Positions 1 to 8,901 are shown, counted from the stretch's first letter. The stretch is DNA of 39,991 nucleotides from Thiotrichaceae bacterium (GCA_011391085.1 JAABRD010000048.1:1-39991), one strand, 5' to 3'. The notes: a model not told the origin generated them from the sequence alone. A program made the numbers and translations.

Positions 1-152
1 TGAAAGCTGTGTGACGCGAAAGTGTCCCGCACAGTTTGGGGTGGGGGGAATACCTAATCTCACACTAGAGAGGATGTATTACTCTATCACCATTAAAATT
101 CTGTAAATTCTGATTCAGACTCCCTATTTCTGCATCAAATTATGCGGACCAT

Positions 153-228
153 GTAGGGTGGACAAGAGTTTATTTGCCCACCTATTCAGCAGAGTGATGG
201 GCAACGATAAACCTGTGGCCCACCCTAC
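153..228. repeat. Palindromic repeat, 'GTAGGGTGG...CCCACCCTAC' family, copy 1
   Basis: Starts GTAGGGTGG and ends CCCACCCTAC, with ATGGGCAACGATAAACCTGTGG in split form inside. Related copies lie at 976-1050, 36364-36472, 38426-38459 and 39882-39991. The first 150 bases of the window hold no recognisable gene. When read as protein this repeat gives VGWATGL-like peptides, which create spurious open frames. Confidence 0.75.
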
Positions 229-244
229 TTAACTACTTAACTGA

Positions 245-460
245 CTAAGCCAGCGGTAATTTAACCTCATCCAGGGGCATGACAGGTCGGATAAATCCGC
301 CGGTGAGGTCGGCATATTTGAACTTCAGACCGTATTGTTCTTGCACTTGCAGGAAGAGTTGATGAACCAGTTCAGAATACTTTTTCATGTCCTCTCCTGC
401 CATTTCTGACAGTTCTCGTTGAACGCGGTCTTTCTCTTCTAACACAGGGTTAGTTATCAT
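245..460 (-). CDS. Small antitoxin-like partner of a PIN toxin, 71 aa
   Basis: Short charged protein beginning MITNPVLEEKDRVQ. The ATG at 460 is chosen because AAGGAG lies just upstream of it; a longer frame to 559 would run back into the toxin gene. It overlaps the 3' end of the PIN-domain gene (450-921) by 11 bp, the tight toxin-first arrangement seen in TA cassettes. No DNA-binding motif is evident, so it could be the antitoxin or a small protein translationally coupled to the toxin. I do not recognise a named family. The frame is open although its upstream partner is frameshifted. Confidence 0.6.
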   Translation of the reverse strand: MITNPVLEEKDRVQRELSEMAGEDMKKYSELVHQLFLQVQEQYGLKFKYADLTGGFIRPVMPLDEVKLPLA

Positions 461-921
461 CAGGGGGCTCCTTGAAAAGTTGTAAGGGAGTGAGTATCTC
501 AGGCAAATGTAACCCGAAACGGGCATTGATATTTTGCAGATGAGATTTTTTGTTGCCATTTGCCAGATGGTTACAGTTCCAAGTCAGTAAAAAAGTCATC
601 TTATAAAATGAAGCATAAGCTAAATGTCTCGCATCACCGCGGTGCTTACGAGGCATCAAATAATGATCTATATAGACCTTGGCAATGTCATCAATCGGTG
701 GGGTTAAACGCAGTGTGGTTAACCCAGAGACCGATTCTAACACTTTAGCAATTCCCTTGATTCAGTTCGATAACCGTTTCCTCTGACATATACACATCAA
801 AATGTTGACGTTCTTCAGTCCACCATTGTCGGGTGATTTGCACAAAAGTTTGGAGTTCTTCTCGTTCTTCAAACAGATAACTTGGAATGGTGGTATCCAG
901 ATAGACGGAGGGCTTGTTCAT
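450..921 (-). pseudogene. PIN-domain toxin (VapC-like), frameshifted
   Basis: PIN-domain proteins are Mg-dependent RNases with three or four acidic residues. The 5' part reads MNKPSVYLDTTIPSYLFEE, with the first PIN aspartate in YLDT, and stops at TAA (745-747) after residue 58. The next frame, from 743, carries the rest: DARHLAYASF, with the later acidic residue, and LLTWNCNHLAN, typical of this subfamily. Dropping one T at AATTGC (about 748-753) joins them as NQGN-AKVLES without loss, so the lesion is one inserted base (or a two-base loss). Without correction no functional nuclease is made. A sequencing error cannot be excluded. The 71-aa partner lies directly downstream. Confidence 0.8.
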
Positions 922-975
922 ATTTTAGTTTCTGGGTAAAGGTTAATAATATCACCGCGATTTGACAAATGCAAG

Positions 976-1050
976 GAGGGTGGGCAGGTGTTGATTTGTC
1001 CATCTGTTCGGTAGAGTGGTGGGCAACGATAAACCTGTGGCCCACCCTAC
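976..1050. repeat. Palindromic repeat, 'GTAGGGTGG' family, copy 2
   Basis: Begins GGAGGGTGGGCAG and ends GTGGCCCACCCTAC, closely matching the right half of the copy at 153-228 (GGGCAACGATAAACCTGTGG is shared). It fills the gap between the PIN gene and the protease gene. An apparent 64-aa frame across it is repeat-derived. Confidence 0.7.
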
Positions 1051-1165
1051 TTGACTTTTGTCAGTAAGGGACACCGAATCTTTTCCTCCCACTGTTGGGT
1101 GAATATATTCAACGATAGTGTTAATAATTCGGCGTAGGCTTTTCACAACTCACTACGAATCAGAA

Positions 1166-2479
1166 TTACCGCACTATGGGATCGATTTGAGTGGTCTTTT
1201 TTATTATGGGGTTATCCCCATAAATATCATAGCCAATTTTTCCGAAAATTTCCTTATTTCTTTTGACACATTGTTCCCATTCTTCCTTATTTACTCCATG
1301 TATAAACATGCCTGCCCAAACTGTAGGCCCCATCATTTTTAAGAAGATAGGTTCTGATTTTGATACCTTATTATCTTCATCATATATCAATTTCAGGATC
1401 GTCTTATAGACGGTTAATGTAGGACCACCTTCACTTCTACCTACACTTACTTTTATTCTATCCACTTCTGCCGGCTTTATTGCGTGCGATATGTTTATTT
1501 GAGGAGAACGTATCAAATCGATGTCGTATTCGGCCGAGACTTCTACTAGACTGTAAGCGGGGTTGCGACAATCTTCATAGGTGGCCTCGCTAATCACCTC
1601 AATTTCTAATCTCTTGATGAAAGCCACTTGGTCTCCAGTGTTTCTCATTTTCAGATCAATTTCTGGTATGAGAGTTCTCGATTCCGAAGAATACGTGACG
1701 CTGTAATCTACTAACTTCACATTTGGGTCTGATAACAAGGAATTTGGCCCCAGCACCATGAGTATCAGCATAGCTAACAAAAGCAAGCTCGCCAGTCCAT
1801 AATACCACCAACGGGTGGGTAATGCGAGTAACGGTTTTACAGGTTCAATGTTCTGTAAACGCCCTTCCCACCGTTCCACTGCCTGCTGATTCAACGCCTG
1901 CAACTCCGGCCAGTGCTTAAATAAAATCTCAAATCGCCCAGCCAAACCGCCATCTCGCACAAAATTTTCTGGCGTGGAATAAATACTCAACGCCAAACCA
2001 ACAACTCGCCGTGTGGCAAAATGATAAACGGGTCCCCCACTTTGCCCGGCGGCTTTCATGGCGTTGTTAAAAAATTGATGCGGAGAATGTTCTGGAAAAC
2101 CATGAAGTTGGCCAGGAATGAAACTCAAAATTTCCGCTGGATAACCGACGGCTAAAATGTCATCCATGACGTGATGGTCAGTGAGAAGACCCAACGGTAA
2201 ATAATCGCTGACTTCTTTTCCATTCTGTAATTTCAAAACAGCAATGTCTATTTGAGGGTCTGGAAAAGATTTTTCTTCATCAAAGAACACGGGCAATTTT
2301 CCGTACACACTACTTTTCACAAAGAGTTGATTCTTGTCAAGACAGTCTCTGAGGCAGTGATGGGCCGTCAAGAGGTAATCGGGGGCAATGAAAAAACCAG
2401 TGCCTTTGAAGGTGTCGCCATGTAGAATTTTGACTACGGCGCGTTCTAGGAGGGTTTTGAGGTTGGAATTGGGGGTCAT
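1166..2479 (-). CDS. Trypsin-like serine protease with one membrane segment, 437 aa
   Basis: Numbered from the ATG at 2479 (MTPNSNLKTLLERAV), the trypsin-fold triad is visible: His41 in LTAHHC, Asp78 in QIDIAVLKL and Ser147 in AGQSGGPVYH. A single hydrophobic segment follows at about 230-252 (YYGLASLLLLAMLILMVLG), then about 180 residues of unrecognised beta-rich sequence. There is no signal peptide, and Arg before versus Asp after the membrane segment suggests N-in, C-out. That would place the protease domain in the cytoplasm, unlike DegP/HtrA. No strong ribosome site is seen. The frame extends upstream to 2551 but through a repeat, so the later start is preferred. No operon partner is evident. 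Confidence 0.8.
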   Translation of the reverse strand: MTPNSNLKTLLERAVVKILHGDTFKGTGFFIAPDYLLTAHHCLRDCLDKNQLFVKSSVYGKLPVFFDEEKSFPDPQIDIAVLKLQNGKEVSDYLPLGLLTDHHVMDDILAVGYPAEILSFIPGQLHGFPEHSPHQFFNNAMKAAGQSGGPVYHFATRRVVGLALSIYSTPENFVRDGGLAGRFEILFKHWPELQALNQQAVERWEGRLQNIEPVKPLLALPTRWWYYGLASLLLLAMLILMVLGPNSLLSDPNVKLVDYSVTYSSESRTLIPEIDLKMRNTGDQVAFIKRLEIEVISEATYEDCRNPAYSLVEVSAEYDIDLIRSPQINISHAIKPAEVDRIKVSVGRSEGGPTLTVYKTILKLIYDEDNKVSKSEPIFLKMMGPTVWAGMFIHGVNKEEWEQCVKRNKEIFGKIGYDIYGDNPIIKKTTQIDPIVR

Positions 2480-2497
2480 GTTTTTGATTAGGGTGGT

Positions 2498-2522
2498 GTC
2501 CAAAACATGTTTTGGACTCCTG
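2498..2522. repeat. AGGAGTCCAAA-family palindrome upstream of the protease gene
   Basis: GTCCAAAACATGTTTTGGAC (2498-2517) is a perfect 20-bp palindrome followed by TCCTG. It belongs to the repeat family at 4091-4123, 20075-20100, 30852-30889, 33195-33221 and 34748-34798. It lies just 5' of the protease start and may sit in its leader. Confidence 0.7.
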
Positions 2523-2642
2523 ATACCTTCGTGGTACAACACGGTAAGCAAAATTGGGAAAAGTGTGTGGAATGCACCCTACTGGTATTTGCCAAAAGAA
2601 GGTGCTATTATTAACCTTGACAGTCACTATTCTAATCACTCA

Positions 2643-3119
2643 ATGAGAAAATTAAAACTCTACTTAGAAACGTCGGTTTAGAATTTTTACTACGCCGACG
2701 ATGCCCCTGAGAAAAAGGCTGCCACTTTGCAATTTTTTAAACAAGTGGAACAAGGGACATATCACATCTTTGTGTCGGACCTGGTGTTTCAATAATTTGC
2801 CAATACCTCGGCTACAAAGAGGGAATCACTCCTTCATCTCACTGCCAAGTATCGGCACGAAGAATTGGAAGTTAATGAGGCGGTGCTATATTTGACTCAC
2901 CAATACTTGACACAAGGCGCGTTGCCGATAACGGCTGAGGCCGATGCGACACATGCAGCGGTGGCTACGGTCTATGAATTGGATGCCCTCATTAGTTGGA
3001 ATTTGAAGCACTTGGCTAACCTCCACAAGATGGCTAAAATCAATGCCGTGAATTTAGCCTGTGGTTACACCAAGAGATTAGAACTCATCACCCCTTTGGA
3101 GGTCGTAAACCATGACTAA
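2643..3119 (+). pseudogene. PIN-domain toxin with two in-frame stops
   Basis: One continuous frame encodes a PIN protein (MRKLKLYLETSV-stop-NFYYADDAPEKK) interrupted by TAG at 2679-2681 and TAA at 2793-2795. The first stop sits where relatives usually have Trp (SVWNFYFADD), so a TGG-to-TAG change is likely. The second follows SDLVFQ. The C-terminal half (ADATHAAVATVYELDALISWNLKHLAN) is well preserved. Since the frame is otherwise kept, these look like recent nonsense mutations. Readthrough is unlikely because TAA and TAG end ordinary genes here. The gene ends inside the start of the next small gene. Confidence 0.8.
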
Positions 3120-3297
3120 CTATCAAGAAGAACCCTCATTACTGGAAGTCCGTCAGTGGAAAGAACAATGTCGTTTGGAACGGGTGCAGTTGACTGACGA
3201 ACAATACCTAAAGAAACTCAAAGAAGTCACCGCGAAATTGAAAGCGGAATATCATCTCAATTGCCCAGCGGTGACGCTTTCCGCAACGAAGTCCTAA
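3112..3297 (+). CDS. Small protein partnered with PIN toxin, 61 aa
   Basis: Begins MTNYQEEPSLLEVRQWKEQC and overlaps the end of the PIN pseudogene by 8 bp, so it was probably translationally coupled to it. The sequence is strongly charged and predicted mostly helical (LTDEQYLKKLKEVTAKLKAEY). This toxin-then-small-ORF order matches the cassette at 245-921, although the two small proteins are not obviously alike. Function is not recognised; antitoxin is an inference from position. Confidence 0.6.
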   Translation: MTNYQEEPSLLEVRQWKEQCRLERVQLTDEQYLKKLKEVTAKLKAEYHLNCPAVTLSATKS

Positions 3298-3396
3298 CCA
3301 AGCCAGATTTGGTCGTGGATTTAGGATTGGCAGTCCTCGAAGGACTGCTAGTCCTTGGGTTCTCTGCGCGGAATCACGCGAAAGAACAGAACTGCT

Positions 3397-3474
3397 GGAC
3401 TAGAGGCTTCAGCCGGTGGGAAGTGGTACGTCATTGAAAACAGTAGCAATCCCTCCGGCTGAAGCCTCTAGTCC
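3397..3474. repeat. GGACTAGAGGCTTCAGCCGG inverted repeat, copy 1
   Basis: Left arm GGACTAGAGGCTTCAGCCGG and right arm CCGGCTGAAGCCTCTAGTCC are perfect inverse complements enclosing about 38 bases. Related copies: 18607-18753, 27276-27335, degenerate 31800-31882, and half sites near 8848. The arms could form a stable cruciform or RNA hairpin. Confidence 0.85.
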
Positions 3475-3515
3475 GGCGTGGTTTAAATTTAAGGCCAGTT
3501 TACCGGCCAATGCCT

Positions 3516-3971
3516 CTACTCTGGCGGTCCTGCACATTCCTCCCCTTCACACACCATATCCAAAAAATGATTGGTCACCATCACCGTCACGGAGACTTCA
3601 ACGTGTGAGGGATGAATAATCGGTGCCAGGGCTAAATCCACCATGATGGCGATAATCAAGTCGCGTGATTCATGGGAAACGTCTCGAATCCGTTTCCACC
3701 ACACACATGCGGTCTCGCCATTGCGTAAGGGAGTCTTGCAAAACAATTTGCGCACCACGGTCTTGTTTTTGCCGTACAACCGTTGCCACCATTGTTTCGC
3801 CATCGTTTTGAGTTCCGCCACAGAAGGCATCTTGGCGATGGCTTCTGAGTCAGCGTTATCACTGGGAGGGAAGATTTGTTGATACCAATCTTGGTACAGT
3901 TTGGTTTCGTCATTTAAGTAATTGTTGATACGTTGGGTTTGTTCTGTTAAACTAGACGAGAGAGTATTCAT
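3516..3971 (-). CDS. Hypothetical protein, 151 aa
   Basis: Begins MNTLSSSLTEQTQRINNYLN. Predicted mainly helical, rich in Trp (KQWWQRLYGK, VWWKRIRDV), with three Cys including CEGEEC near the C-terminus. No signal peptide, membrane segment or known motif is visible. No convincing ribosome site precedes 3971. Amino-acid composition is protein-like and the opposite-strand frames are shorter, so it is favoured as real, but I recognise no family. It lies convergent with the small gene at 3112 and upstream of the valS terminator. Confidence 0.5.
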   Translation of the reverse strand: MNTLSSSLTEQTQRINNYLNDETKLYQDWYQQIFPPSDNADSEAIAKMPSVAELKTMAKQWWQRLYGKNKTVVRKLFCKTPLRNGETACVWWKRIRDVSHESRDLIIAIMVDLALAPIIHPSHVEVSVTVMVTNHFLDMVCEGEECAGPPE

Positions 3972-4090
3972 GGGGCTAAATTCTTGATAAGTAGTCAGTA
4001 AAGATAACTCAATGGTATCATAATGACATCCACGTCGTCAATTTTTGGGTCGCGTGGGGCAAATAGAGGTTAATAGCATTCAATCTTTAA

Positions 4091-4123
4091 CCAGGAGTCC
4101 AAAGCGTCGCTTTGGACTCCTGG
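4091..4123 (-). terminator. Hairpin after valS (AGGAGTCCAAA-family repeat)
   Basis: CCAGGAGTCCAAAGCG, then CTTTGGACTCCTGG after a very short loop: a near-perfect hairpin 9 bases beyond the valS stop. There is no T-run on the valS transcript side, so it may protect the 3' end or act as a weak terminator rather than a classic intrinsic one. Confidence 0.5.
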
Positions 4124-4132
4124 AGATTCGAC

Positions 4133-6892
4133 TTACATCGCCCGAATCTTCTCCGCCTGCGCTTCCAATTGCTGTAACGACGCCTTCATTTCCGTCACCC
4201 GTTGCTGTTCCCGTTCAATAATCTCTTTGGGCGCACGAGACGTAAAATTAGGATTCTCTAACTTCGTGGTCAATCCCTGTAACATTTTGCGCAACTTCTC
4301 CATTTCTTTATCCAGCCGTTTCAACTCCGCGTCCTTGTCAATTAGTCCTGCCAAGGGAATCAAAATGCGCAGGTCTCCCACTAAAGCTATCGCCGATTGA
4401 GGCGCATTCACATCGGCTTCTAGCCATTGGAGAGATTCTAACCGGGCCAGTCGACAGAGAATATTCTCATGGTCTTGCACTTTCCGTTGGTCCTCTGAAG
4501 TGCCATTTTGCAAGAGAATCGGTAACGGTTTGCCAGGGCTAATGTCCATCTCCGCCCGAATCCGACGCACGCCTAGAATGAACTGTTTTAGCCATTCCAC
4601 TTCGGTCAGGACGGTGGCGTCAATCTTGTCTAATTGCGCTTGTGGATAAGGTTGCAACATAATCGTCGGCCCCGATTTTCCAGCCAAAGGTGCCACCTTT
4701 TGCCATAACTCTTCGGTGATGAATGGCATGATGGGATGGAGGAGGCGTAGCAAGACTTCTAACACGCGCACCAACGTCCGTCGCGTTCCACGTTGTTGAA
4801 CCTCCGTGGCTTCTTGCAACAACGGTTTGGAAAATTCCAAATACCAGTCACAATATTCATTCCAAGTAAATTCATACAAGGCTTGCGCCAGTAGGTCAAA
4901 ACGGTAGTTTTGAATATGTTGAACCGCTTGTTGTTCCACTTCTTGCAGTTTCCCAATAATCCAGCGGTCCGCTAAGGACAGTTCCACTTCTGCACTGGTC
5001 AACCCGGTATCCTTCGCTTCCGTGGTCATCAGCACGTAACGGGTCGCATTCCACAGTTTGTTACAAAAGTTCCGATACCCTTCGGTGCGGCCTAAATCAA
5101 ACCGAATGTCTCGACCTGTGGAAGCCAATGCCGTGAAAGTGAACCGTAACGCATCGGTGCCAAAATTGGAAATCCCTTGCGGATATTGACTGCGTGTGGC
5201 TTTTTCAATGTTCGGTGCCATCTCAGGTTGCATCAACCCCGTGGTCCGTTTCTTGACCAAGGTCTCTAAATCAATTCCATCAATGATGTCCAAGGGGTCT
5301 AACACGTTGCCTTTGGATTTGGACATTTTTTGCCCTTCATGGTCACGAATGAGGCCATGAATATAGACTTCTCGGAAGGGCACGTCGCCCATGAATTTCA
5401 GCCCCATCATAATCATGCGGGCCACCCAGAAGAAGATGATGTCAAAGCCGGTCACGAGAACGTTAGTGGGATAAAAGGTTTGCAACCGTTTCGTCTGGTC
5501 CGGCCAGCCCAGGGTAGAAAATGGCCAGAGGGCGGAGGAGAACCAAGTGTCTAACACATCTGGGTCGCGGGTGAGAAGAACCGACTCGGGCAGTTCATAT
5601 TTGTGGCGAACATGCGTTTCGTCATAGCCGACATATTCTTTGCCAGTCTCATCATACCACGCTGGAATCTGATGTCCCCACCAGATTTGACGGCTGATAC
5701 ACCAGTCTTCAATATTGCGCATCCATTCAAAATAGGTTTTACTCCAATTGTCTGGAATAAACCGAATGCGTCCCTCCTCCACGGCTTGAATGGCAGGACC
5801 CGCTAATGGTGCAACTTTCACATACCATTGATCAGTCAAGAAGGGTTCAATAATGGCGTGACTTCGGTCTCCTCTGGGAATCATGGATTTATGCGGTTTG
5901 ATGTCCACTAACAGGCCAGCAATTTTGAGGTCTTCGACCACTTTGCGACGGGCCACGAGGCGGTCCAGACCACGATAAGCGACGGGCACATTGTCATTCA
6001 GTTTCGCATCGATAGTGAAGATATTTATCATGGGTAACTGATGCCGTTGCCCAATTGCGTAGTCATTGAAATCATGGGCGGGCGTCACTTTGACACAACC
6101 AGAACCAAAGGCTGGATCCACATGGTCATCAGCAATGATAGGAATAAGACGTTCCGTCAAAGGTAACGCAATCAGTTTGCCAATCCACGGTTGATAACGG
6201 GTATCGTCAGGATGGACCGCTACCGCGGTATCTCCTAACATCGTTTCGGGACGAGTGGTAGCCACGTCTAAAGAACCACTGCCATCGGCAAAGGGATAGC
6301 GTAAATGCCATAAGGAACCATTCTCTTCCTGAGACACCACTTCTAAATCGGACACGGCAGTGTGTAACACCGGGTCCCAATTGACTAAACGCTTCCCGCG
6401 GTAAATCAAACCTTCTTCATACAGACGGATAAAGACTTCGCGAACGGCCCGCGACAGTCCTTCATCCATGGTAAACCGTTCTGTTGCCCAATCTAAGGAC
6501 GACCCCATGCGGCGTAATTGTTGAGTGATATGACCACCTGATTTGGCTTTCCATTCCCAAACCTTTTGCATAAACGCTTCCCTTCCCAAATCGTGCCGAG
6601 TGATTTGTTGGGCTGCCAATTGTCTTTCCACCACCATCTGAGTCGCAATCCCAGCGTGGTCGGTCCCGGCTTGCCATAATGTGTTTTCACCTTGCATTCG
6701 GTGATAACGGATTAACAGGTCCATCAAGGTATCTTGAAAACTGTGACCCATGTGCAACGTGCCTGTTACATTGGGTGGTGGGATCATAATGCAATAAGGT
6801 TGGGAAGACCCTTGAGGCGCAAAGTAGCCTTGGTCTTCCCAAGTTTGGTACCAAAGCTGTTCGATGGAGTGAGGATTGTAAGTTTTTTCCAT
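4133..6892 (-). CDS. valS: Valine-tRNA ligase
   Basis: Class I aminoacyl-tRNA synthetase charging tRNA-Val, with editing of misactivated threonine. From the ATG at 6892 ([20 protein letters not shown]) it has 919 residues, close to the usual 900-950. The HIGH-type motif is HMGH at 47-50 ([18 protein letters not shown]) and the KMSKS loop is [14 protein letters not shown]. An editing domain lies between them ([17 protein letters not shown]), and the C-terminal coiled-coil arm ends the protein ([14 protein letters not shown]). The frame runs on to 6967, but that part is encoded by a repeat (TIFQKLSTL), so 6892 is the start. The gene appears monocistronic. Confidence 0.97.
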   Translation of the reverse strand: MEKTYNPHSIEQLWYQTWEDQGYFAPQGSSQPYCIMIPPPNVTGTLHMGHSFQDTLMDLLIRYHRMQGENTLWQAGTDHAGIATQMVVERQLAAQQITRHDLGREAFMQKVWEWKAKSGGHITQQLRRMGSSLDWATERFTMDEGLSRAVREVFIRLYEEGLIYRGKRLVNWDPVLHTAVSDLEVVSQEENGSLWHLRYPFADGSGSLDVATTRPETMLGDTAVAVHPDDTRYQPWIGKLIALPLTERLIPIIADDHVDPAFGSGCVKVTPAHDFNDYAIGQRHQLPMINIFTIDAKLNDNVPVAYRGLDRLVARRKVVEDLKIAGLLVDIKPHKSMIPRGDRSHAIIEPFLTDQWYVKVAPLAGPAIQAVEEGRIRFIPDNWSKTYFEWMRNIEDWCISRQIWWGHQIPAWYDETGKEYVGYDETHVRHKYELPESVLLTRDPDVLDTWFSSALWPFSTLGWPDQTKRLQTFYPTNVLVTGFDIIFFWVARMIMMGLKFMGDVPFREVYIHGLIRDHEGQKMSKSKGNVLDPLDIIDGIDLETLVKKRTTGLMQPEMAPNIEKATRSQYPQGISNFGTDALRFTFTALASTGRDIRFDLGRTEGYRNFCNKLWNATRYVLMTTEAKDTGLTSAEVELSLADRWIIGKLQEVEQQAVQHIQNYRFDLLAQALYEFTWNEYCDWYLEFSKPLLQEATEVQQRGTRRTLVRVLEVLLRLLHPIMPFITEELWQKVAPLAGKSGPTIMLQPYPQAQLDKIDATVLTEVEWLKQFILGVRRIRAEMDISPGKPLPILLQNGTSEDQRKVQDHENILCRLARLESLQWLEADVNAPQSAIALVGDLRILIPLAGLIDKDAELKRLDKEMEKLRKMLQGLTTKLENPNFTSRAPKEIIEREQQRVTEMKASLQQLEAQAEKIRAM

Positions 6893-6939
6893 TTGAAAGT
6901 GTCTTTCGTCTGCGGTGATAATTAAACTGGAGTATAACA

Positions 6940-7030
6940 GAGTTGACAACTTTTGGAAAATTGTCAACTCTCGGTTGTGCGAACCGAGTTGAGAACCGAG
7001 TTGACAACTTTTGGAAAATTATCAATTCTC
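6940..7030. repeat. Two GTTGACAACTTTTGGAAAA hairpins in the valS leader
   Basis: Copies at 6940-6970 and 6998-7030 read GAGTTGACAACTTTTGGAAAA then TTGTCAACTC (TTATCAATTC in the second). Each arm pairs over about 10 bp. Related units: 7671-7709, 10286-10342, 37308-37341, 39492-39523. Their place between the valS start and the next element means they are probably transcribed in the valS 5' leader, but no tRNA-sensing structure is recognisable. Confidence 0.7.
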
Positions 7031-7044
7031 TTTGTCAAATTTCG

Positions 7045-7171
7045 GGTAGTGATGCAATGTGGGTGATAACCAGAAACCTCCGAAAACCTCCGAGGTCTTT
7101 AAGACCTCGGAGGTTTGGGCGATCTCGATGATTTGCCACACTTCAATTATCACCCACATTGCATCACTACC
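7045..7171. mobile_element. Miniature inverted-repeat element, GGTAGTGATGC family, copy 1
   Basis: Ends are GGTAGTGATGCAATGTGGGT and its inverse. The element is flanked by the direct 8-bp repeat AAATTTCG (7037-7044 and 7172-7179), evidence of insertion. Inside is an unrelated 33-base palindrome (7084-7116; AAACCTCCGAGGTCTT arm). It encodes no protein, so it would depend on a transposase elsewhere. Confidence 0.85.
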
Positions 7172-7283
7172 AAATTTCGTTCGTGCGAGGTGGCAAACAA
7201 CTTGCAGGCAAGACTTCTATGACTAACGAAAGTTTGTCACGTCACTATTCAATTTATTTTATCTTAATCAGAGGAGAATTATC

Positions 7284-7646
7284 ATGCAATGGTGGAAATC
7301 TATCGTTCTAGGCGTTCCAGTGAGTATGATGGTTATGGGGTCAGCGCAAGCAGAAACCTATGTGAAAACCCGTTGGATGTCCATGTCACTAAGTTTTAGC
7401 CAATGTATTAAAGAGGCTAAAGCCGTTCTGGAAACGGGGCGGTTTGAAGGGAACCCAGGTCATAGTCAACATCCTCTTACGGATGGTTCAGGGTCTGCAT
7501 GGGGTGGCAGAAATTCAGGAAATTATAAGGCTGTCATTAAATGTTTGCCCGACCAAGAGTTGGTCTTTCTGGTGGTGGCAGGACCCAATGAGACTACCAT
7601 AAGCGGGTATGTGGACAACCTGGCGGAGAGTTTCACAGGCAATTAG
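7284..7646 (+). CDS. Small exported protein, 120 aa, unknown function
   Basis: GAGGAGAATTATC precedes the ATG. A signal peptide runs to about residue 23 (VPVSMMVMGSAQA, cleaved before ETYVKT), so the mature protein of about 97 residues is periplasmic or secreted. Two cysteines (SQCIKEA, IKCLPD) could form a disulfide. The body contains an aromatic/Gly loop (GSAWGGRNSGNYKAV) and ends in a hydrophobic strand (LVFLVVAGP) plus a short helix. I do not recognise a named family. It stands alone, followed at once by a good intrinsic terminator. Confidence 0.8.
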   Translation: MQWWKSIVLGVPVSMMVMGSAQAETYVKTRWMSMSLSFSQCIKEAKAVLETGRFEGNPGHSQHPLTDGSGSAWGGRNSGNYKAVIKCLPDQELVFLVVAGPNETTISGYVDNLAESFTGN

Positions 7647-7670
7647 CTGGTGAAAGGTTGTGAAATGTGA

Positions 7671-7709
7671 AAAGAGTTGACAACGGTTGGAAAGTGGTCA
7701 ACTCTTTTT
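7671..7709 (+). terminator. Intrinsic terminator made from a GTTGACAAC-type repeat
   Basis: AAAGAGTTGAC and GTCAACTCTTTTTATTT flank a 13-base loop region: an 11-bp stem followed by a T-rich tract 25 bases after the stop of the exported-protein gene. A copy of a dispersed repeat seems to serve as terminator here. Confidence 0.7.
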
Positions 7710-7804
7710 ATTTGCCATCTGGATGTTTCTTAAGAGGTGCGAGAGAAGATGAAGTGCGTGTAGATTAGGGGTTTCACCGTTGCCCACCCTTTCACCAAGT
7801 GGAG

Positions 7805-8098
7805 TTAACGACTACGTGGGCTGATGGATATTTCTATGTTTTTACCCATAGCCTGGGCCGCCTTAATCAAGGTCGTCAACGTCACCGAAGTCGCAGGGTT
7901 AAATAATCTATCTAGTGTACTTTGACTGACTCGCATTTTCGTAGCCATCGCCGTTTTAGATAGACGCTGTTTCTGCATCCATCGTTGCAGTTGGTAAGCA
8001 ATCACCTGTTTGACCGCGGCACCTTTGCATTCTTCCAAGATGCCCTCTTCGGCCAGAAAGTCGTCAAAATTGGAACCTACATGTTTATTTTTTTTCAT
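7805..8098 (-). CDS. HigA-like XRE-family antitoxin, 97 aa
   Basis: Antitoxin and likely autorepressor. The N-terminal 35 residues are acidic (FDDFLAEEGILEECKG) and could bind the toxin. A helix-turn-helix of the Cro/C1 type follows at about 46-85 (LSKTAMATKMRVSQSTLDRLF), with the recognition helix around VSQSTLDRL. The gene lies 15 bp downstream of the HigB-like toxin gene, the toxin-first order typical of higBA. Both genes are intact, unlike the PIN modules in this window. Confidence 0.85.
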   Translation of the reverse strand: MKKNKHVGSNFDDFLAEEGILEECKGAAVKQVIAYQLQRWMQKQRLSKTAMATKMRVSQSTLDRLFNPATSVTLTTLIKAAQAMGKNIEISISPRSR

Positions 8099-8113
8099 GG
8101 TGGTTGTTCTCTG

Positions 8114-8449
8114 TCAGTTTAATGTTTTCAAAAATTGATGCTTACGTTGTTTGGCCAATTCTAACTCGCTATGGGGAATTTTCTGCGTTTTTTTGAAAAA
8201 GCCATGCAGTAAAACCATCTGATTTTGCCAGATCAAGAAGATAACACGGGCTATTCCATGATGTAAATGGCTTCTCACTTCCCATAGTCCATTGCCCAAT
8301 GACTTAACTAGCGGCATTCCTACAGGCCAACTGATTTGAACGGCTTGAATGTCTCTACCAATAGTTTTTCTGTCAGAAGCAGATAGGCTTTTCAACCTTT
8401 CTCGAACAGGTTCTGTACCGTTTTGAGTTTGAAAAAAGGTGACTTTCAT
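8114..8449 (-). CDS. HigB/RelE-superfamily toxin (Gp49-like), 111 aa
   Basis: Matches the phage-derived Gp49-like branch of RelE toxins, ribosome-dependent mRNA endonucleases. Visible signatures are the N-terminal strand and helix with EPVRERLKSLSASDR, the central GLWEVRSHLHHGIARVIF, and the terminal LLHGFFKKTQKIPHSELELA, in which the FFKKTQKIP block is characteristic. Length is normal. It is followed 15 bp later by its XRE antitoxin and was probably transcribed with it from upstream of 8449. No lesion is seen, so this is the one apparently functional TA pair of the window. Confidence 0.88.
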   Translation of the reverse strand: MKVTFFQTQNGTEPVRERLKSLSASDRKTIGRDIQAVQISWPVGMPLVKSLGNGLWEVRSHLHHGIARVIFLIWQNQMVLLHGFFKKTQKIPHSELELAKQRKHQFLKTLN

Positions 8450-8487
8450 TATTCATTTTCAGGAGTCAACAGCGTTAGTTTATTTAG

Positions 8488-8509
8488 TTCCCATGCAGGC
8501 GCGTGGGAA
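8488..8509. repeat. Short hairpin TTCCCATGC/GCGTGGGAA
   Basis: TTCCCATGC pairs with GCGTGGGAA across a four-base loop. Similar GCGTGGGAA-containing sequence occurs at 24745-24813 ahead of moeA, suggesting another dispersed repeat. Confidence 0.5.
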
Positions 8510-8565
8510 CGGGAAATTTTTTTAGCTTTCCTAAACCTCAAAGTTTTGCGTAAAAGAAATTAGGT

Positions 8566-8723
8566 GGTGGTGATGCAATGTGGGTGACATTTTAGAACTG
8601 TGATGTATGTGAATGGAAAAATGAAGGGGACGGCGTGTATCCAGCCACTGGGCGTCTCTGTTTTTCCTCATACACATCATATACATCACAGTTCCAAAAT
8701 ATCACCCACATTGCATCACCACC
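8566..8723. mobile_element. Miniature element, GGTAGTGATGC family, copy 2
   Basis: Ends GGTGGTGATGCAATGTGGGT and its inverse. The interior is a different palindrome: AACTGTGATGTATGTGAATGG on one side and CATATACATCACAGTTCC on the other. No matching 8-bp flanks are seen, so the target duplication has decayed or the copy recombined. The rest of the 8450-8901 gap holds a stray GCATCACTACC end (8754-8765) and half of an AAGCCTCTAGTCC repeat (8857-8870), with no gene. Confidence 0.75.
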
Positions 8724-8901
8724 TAAGACCTATCAGGTTTAAACCGCTATCTTGTGCATCACTACCCAAAAAAAGGTATAGAAATCCCATCGTGTCTAGG
8801 TGGTGCTGAGGCACGCACCCTACCCATTGCACTTAACTTAATGGCATGGAAGCGTAAGCCTCTAGTCCAGCGGAAGTTTAATAGCGGTCCCCACTGACCA
8901 A

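Noticed and set aside
1-150. Possible partial gene at the left edge
   Set aside because: No frame of useful length or recognisable residues enters from the left; the stretch looks intergenic.
952-1146. Small frame encoding a VGWATGLSLPT-type peptide
   Set aside because: The peptide is the translation of a dispersed palindromic repeat, seen in the same form at 38307-38492.
2643-3119. Stop-codon reassignment or readthrough to explain TAG and TAA in the PIN gene
   Set aside because: Ordinary genes here end at TAA, TAG and TGA, the other PIN genes are broken by frameshifts, and both stops occur in one gene; mutation is simpler.
5330-5806. Plus-strand frames within valS
   Set aside because: They lie antisense to a strongly conserved coding region and have no ribosome sites.
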